Shown here piece by piece: positions 59,926 through 64,000 of a stretch of DNA of 64,000 bases. Source of the DNA: Rhytidiadelphus loreus. Taxonomy: Eukaryota; Streptophyta; Bryopsida; Hypnales; Hylocomiaceae. The stretch is from positions 41,669,001 through 41,733,000 of the forward strand of contig OX344765.1 in NCBI GenBank assembly GCA_947034895.1, given 5' to 3'. Below the pieces are notes generated by a model. It was given only the letters and a program-made list of their open reading frames with translations. It did no database searches and was not told the DNA's origin. A program made the position numbers and the translations under genes. Every line of letters begins with the position of its first letter. Position 1 is the first letter of the stretch.

Positions 59926-60500
59926 ATTAAGAAAGTGCCCCTCTACTCCATCAATATTGCAGCAATATTGTAGCAGGAACTATACTACCTCATATTTTTG
60001 CAGTACTGCATTTATATAAAAATAATAGTAAAAATTTTAAAAAATAAATTAATACTACATTTATATTCTATAAATATGGTATTACTATAAAGGACAGTAA
60101 TTACTATTTAAATACATAACAATTGCAAGAGATGTATAAAAAGTCTATTTTACAATACTTTTGCAATATTGCATCAATGCTATTAAAGTAATGACACAAT
60201 AAAATACATAATTGATCCTCTTTGAATACTGCATTTTAATAATATTACACACATACTCATGGTGTACTGCAAGTATATATAAAATATTATATTGACTCAA
60301 TACAACATTAATCACAACGCAATACCCTATTAATATTACTAATTTTTTTTGGGTACTCTATTGTTAAGCCACTCCATCAATATTAATGCAGTACTGCAAA
60401 AATATTGAAAAAGTGGGTCTCATTTTTGTGATGCACGACATCGGAGCTCCAACCATTTTTTCTTGTAGGGCCATTATGTTATCATCCCCTTTAGACCTCT
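59926..60500. repeat. AT-rich block with repeated GCARTAYTGC palindromes
   Basis: Starts exactly where arm B ends. Contains perfect palindromes GCAGTACTGC (60000 and 60388) and GCAATATTGC (60163) plus near copies (AATATTGCAGCAATATTG at 59962, AATACTGCATT at 60217, TGTACTGCAAG at 60264). The phrase ACTCCATCAATATT opens and closes the block (59946 and 60371) in the same orientation. Similar words recur at 63580-63980. No gene. Confidence 0.6.
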
Positions 60501-60944
60501 CTGGCATTTAGGTCATTGTTTTTTTTCTTGTTGTTGCAGTCTTATTGCGACAATTGCAGGAGCGTCGTGGATCATGAAATTGTTGGAGAGAGAAAATGGC
60601 GTGAAACAGATTTGATAGGATTCGGTTGGGCGTACAAAGCAAGGTAGCAGCGGTTTTGATTTAGGACCTTAGAGCTGGATAGAGCGTGAGGATGAGTCTT
60701 TCAGCCGTTCTCTTATTTCGTCGAAGGAAATTGAGCGCTGTCCGCAATTATGGCACGCTCAACGGACATTGTGTAGTTCGCAGATTTCACTGTCGAGGAA
60801 ATGGATAGCGAGCGAGGAAAATTTGAGGTTGAAGCGACATGCGTCTCAAGTTTTGGTCTCGGCAGAGAAAGAGTCTTTATACCAATTTCCGGCAGTTTGT
60901 TTGCAATTCGGAGCCATTTGTAGCCATTTAAGCTATTTGCAGCC

Positions 60945-62166
60945 ATAGGGGATTCGACGGATTTCTTCGAGGATTTGAGAAAACGAGAAGCGGCCAAAGC
61001 GAAAGCTCCCGAACCCAAACCCGAGCTAGCTTCTGCTCCCCCTGCTCCGGATTTGGAAGCGCCCTTGTTGGAGGATCCCCTACTCCAGGAGGAGCACAAC
61101 CAAGGCATTCAGGAACAGGAGCCTGAACCTCCGCCGGTGTTAGAGCGAGCTCCTCCTCCGGAACAGAACCCGTTGTTGTACGTGTGCTGAGTACTCAATA
61201 TCGTCACGGTCGTGGGCGCTTTGTTGTGTCTGGTGGTGAACGCCATTTCGCTCTTTCGCTCTTTCGACTATCATGGCTTCGACTACCGCGTCAGTGTAGG
61301 ATGCCTGCCTCTCATTTTGCATTTTGAGTTTCAGATTAGGTTTGTGAATTTTCTTTTGGATTTCGAGGTCGCATGGGAATTTTCTTTTTGGATTGATTTT
61401 TATTTGTTTTTGATGAGTTCATGAAATTTTCTTTGTTGATGCTGGTGATATGGAATTAGACCCCGTCTGAATCATACTTTCCCACAATATGATCCACTCA
61501 ATTATTCGCTTGAGAATCATGAATTATTGGTCTTTTTAGGGGTTAATTTCAGTTGGTATAGGTGCAAATGACCTAAATGGTACATTCTTTCACTCATGTT
61601 GCAACTATGATGAGGAAGAATTGGCGGCAAGTGTAAGATGAGCTGGTTCATTCTTCTAAAAAAAATTGACACAAAATCAAAATTCTGATAAATTGCTGGG
61701 AATATCATTTAAAATAACATATTTCGAGTGAAAGTGTAAGAACTAAAAAGAATATGTCAATGAGAAACTGACTACTAATTGGGGATTATGAGTTTGGGCT
61801 GTTTGGGCTCAATTTTTCCCAGACACCGTGTTCCAGGTGTTTGTGGGCATCATGCAGTGCTATACAGTGGCCATTGCAGTTTTAGTTATTCTGGCCGAGA
61901 CTGAATGGCAGGCGCTCTTCAGATGGTGGAGGGTGCGTATTCTGTTTCTTTTATTTTTGTTTTTGTTTTAGAATTTTTTTACTTGTATGTAGTCGCATGT
62001 GTAATTTGATTAATCAAAAGTGGAAAATTTTATTTTTGTGTTTTTTGTAAGAAAATACTCAGTTATTGAGAGTCATTTCTTGTCTGATATTTAGATTTTA
62101 TTTTTTTATTTTGTTGCGTGTGCAGATATTGGAGTTTTGGGTTGGGCGCGGTCTTCTCCAGGTTTT
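60945..62166 (+). pseudogene. COPI-associated/TVP15-like membrane protein, damaged copy
   Basis: Three exons join in phase: about 60945-61289, 61837-61932 and 62126-62166 (donors GTCAGT, GTGCGT, GTAAGT). The first carries GDSTDFFEDLRKREAAKAKA, a Pro/Glu-rich stretch with LEAPLLEDPLL, then the membrane segment VLNIVTVVGALLCLVVNAIS. Exon 2 gives VFVGIMQCYTVAIAVLVILAETEWQALFRWWR and exon 3 ILEFWVGRGLLQVF. AETEW followed by EFWVGRGLLQ is the pattern I associate with small plant Golgi membrane proteins of the COPI-associated/TVP15-like family. ATA stands where Met would be expected before GDST, and TGA (61188-61190) interrupts the frame just before VLNIV. The 3' exons are not found before the window ends. 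A missed 5' exon and intron could rescue it. Confidence 0.5.
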
Positions 62167-62169
62167 GTA

Positions 62170-63055
62170 AGTACTCAAACTTTTAACCCGTTTGGAGTTT
62201 GCCTTCGTTTGCCTGTGATTGGTCATTCCAATATGTATTTGACTAGAGATTTCATGACCATTAAGGTACAATCGTTAAATTGTTGTGCTTCATTTTACGA
62301 GAAGGAATACATAAACTACCCGTTTAATTTGATAGTATGAGCTCCAATGGCTAGGGTAGAGATTTTAGGGTGAGGTGGCAACGCTCTAGATCTTAGATCC
62401 GCAAGCTTCAAAATCTCTAGCGCCATCTCACTCATTCTTATGCGATTTTGATTTTGAGAAAAAACTTTGATTTGATACCCAATAGGTGCCTGGGTGTGGA
62501 AGAAAATGTCCAAAAACATACCCCAGTAGGGTTAAGTGAAGTTTCTGCTTCTACAAAGCAACAATGACTAGTTTCTTTAGTAATTAGCCTTATTTGGATG
62601 TAATGGGTTTTCTTTAGCTAACAATTGTCCACTTTATACAGTATTCGTGCCTTTGTCCTTAATATGTGTGAATTATTGAGTGTTTTTTTTCCAAGAACTG
62701 TACAGATGGAGAGCAGACTTGGAGGGTTAGCTTGCAAAGCATTGATTTTCTAAAGCAGGTTAAGATAATGGTTAAAATAATGTTGAGTGTCATCTCATTA
62801 CAATTAGTTTGCATACATGTTGATCATTTGATTCGTGTTTTAAGGAATATATATTTTATTATTTCCAAGTGCCACAATAGTTTGAAAAGTTTCATATTTG
62901 ATGAAGTTGAGGTTGGTATGGTTGTTGCAGGTATGAATACCAAGGCCTAGGATGAATGCTTGACTTTTTGGCACCACATTGATCCTAGCCTAGTCAAGTT
63001 GAAATACTATTAATGATTACATTTAGGAAGATTGGATTAGTGGTTGCATTAGAAA
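62170..63055. other. Spacer after the TVP15-like exons
   Basis: The exons expected to follow exon 3 (third and fourth membrane segments) were not found here. ORFs 62137-62340 and 62732-62950 have no recognisable features. It could be a long intron running out of the window or sequence unrelated to the gene. Confidence 0.35.
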
Positions 63056-63061
63056 GATTGG

Positions 63062-63401
63062 ACTACACTAAAAAGGATATTTAGTGTTGGCAACACTATT
63101 TGCGAACCATGACACTAAATATCATTTACCCTACTAAAGTAAGTAACACTAAATGTAATTTCTAACACTAAAAGTACTCTATGGTAAATCTGAAATTTGT
63201 GCTCTATGGCAAATCTGAAATCTGAAATCTATACTCTATGACAAATCTGAAATCTGAAATCTGAAATCTGGTAAATCTAAATCTACGCATTGAAGTTTAG
63301 CACTACACTAATTGTCCTAAAATTGACATTTAGTGTAGGGTCAAGTAGGGTGGTCATTACACTAAATGTAATCCAACATTAAATATCCTTTTTAGTGTAG
63401 T
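63062..63401. mobile_element. MITE-like element, 340 bp
   Basis: The left end ACTACACTAAAAAGGATATT...GTTGG and the right end are inverted over 29 bp with one difference. The core CACTAAAAAGG recalls CACTA-type tips. Internally the words ACACTAAAT and TTTAGTGT recur several times in both orientations, as in subterminal regions of CACTA elements. A target-site duplication was not clear: TA flanks the CACTA-like core on both sides, but CTA/TAG is part of the inverted repeat. Confidence 0.7.
63181..63285. repeat. AATCTGAA short tandem repeats
   Basis: AAATCTG(A) words repeat about nine times, grouped by CTCTATG-CAAATCTGAAAT phrases, inside the 340-bp MITE-like element. Local slippage is the likely origin. 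Confidence 0.8.
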
Positions 63402-64000
63402 AGTTTCATTTGAGGATGCAACTGTATGCAAATATCGTTCTTCTAACATGAAAATATAATTCTCATGTCTCTTCAAATTTTTTTATGGTGAATGCATTTT
63501 ATGTATGTTATACGTATTGTTTCATGTAATTTATTGAATTTCTAATAACTGAAGAAAATGAATGACACAGGATATTGCTAATAAAATTGAAAGCTTTCAT
63601 TGTTGTAATATTGCATTTGTATTGTTATATAACTGTTCCTACATTGATTTTGTATCAAAGATACTTACAAATACAATATTTTTACAACAAATTTATAATA
63701 TTGTTGCAATACTACAAATATATGTGTTTAAAATAACTCAATTGTATAATTAAGATACAACAATGCAATCATTTATCATTATAATAATCTTCATTGTTTT
63801 GTACACTATATATTTATTTTATTAATCTTATTATAATAAAAAATAGATACAATTTTATATATGTTTACAATAAATTTATTTTATGATATTAGTAATGTGT
63901 ATTAGTAATACTAATGTAATGTAATTAGATAAATGTTGTATTGTTGAAATACTGAGCTTAATATAAAAAAGCAGTACAACATATGTATAAGTATAATATT
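63402..64000. other. AT-rich right end of the window
   Basis: No gene is supported. Words such as AATATTGCA, TTGTTGCAATACTAC and AGCAGTAC recall the palindrome-rich block at 59926-60500 and may be a second member of that repeat. The feature, if real, continues beyond the window. Confidence 0.4.

Noticed and set aside
60713..61108. 131-codon minus-strand ORF
   Set aside because: It lies antisense to the Pro/Glu-rich exon of the TVP15-like sequence, and its Ser/Gly/Ala-rich part mirrors that exon. The plus-strand reading is supported by spliced membrane segments.

Overview
The window is nuclear DNA of a land plant. Two genes are split by GT-AG introns, a complete plant MAG2-interacting protein 2 (MIP2/Sec39-domain) gene is present, there are plant-type F-box genes, and the long AT-rich spacers hold plant-style DNA transposon remnants and a solo LTR. 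Nothing bacterial or organellar is seen. The species cannot be fixed from sequence alone. The F-box sequences and the AT-rich spacers would fit a moss or another seedless plant, but that is a weak guess.

Left half (1-36 kb): a segmentally duplicated cluster on the minus strand. Each unit carried (i) a spliced gene of unknown family, called here H, (ii) an F-box gene, (iii) a conserved upstream block and (iv) about 2.6 kb of gene-free repeat. F-box copy 1 (4240-5625) is intact. Copy 2 (16364-17797) has one in-frame TAG. Copy 3 (24674-25996) has an early TAG that forces an internal start. Relics of further F-box copies lie at 3280-3430 and 10925-11075. H is readable only at 30857-34204, where seven exons with consistent phases give 422 aa. 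The copies at 1.6-3.0, 13.8 and 22.3-24.0 kb are fragments or pseudogenes.

A nearly identical inverted repeat (26940-30317 and 56492-59925) links the cluster to the MIP2 gene (eight exons, 49742-57247, 1886 aa). It duplicates the last ~251 codons of MIP2 and its 3' flank, plus cluster sequence including the end of a solo LTR. The simplest reading is an inversion of the ~26 kb between the arms made by staggered breaks.

35-49.5 kb is a transposon-rich spacer: small inverted-repeat elements, a long-TIR Mutator-like element (37914-40053) with a smaller element nested in it, and a PIF/Harbinger-like element (46654-49522, TAA target duplication) that ends 219 bp upstream of the MIP2 start codon. 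At 43937-46199 lies the most unusual structure seen: about 35 copies of an 11-bp near-palindromic motif (G-W-C, five A/T-rich bases, G-W-C), interleaved at 44972-45981 with a second motif, CAATCACTGG. No element or gene explains it.

Right end (60.9-62.2 kb): three exons of a small membrane protein resembling the plant COPI-associated/TVP15-like family. It has ATA where a start would be expected and an in-frame TGA before the first membrane segment, and its 3' exons are not found. It is probably a decaying copy.
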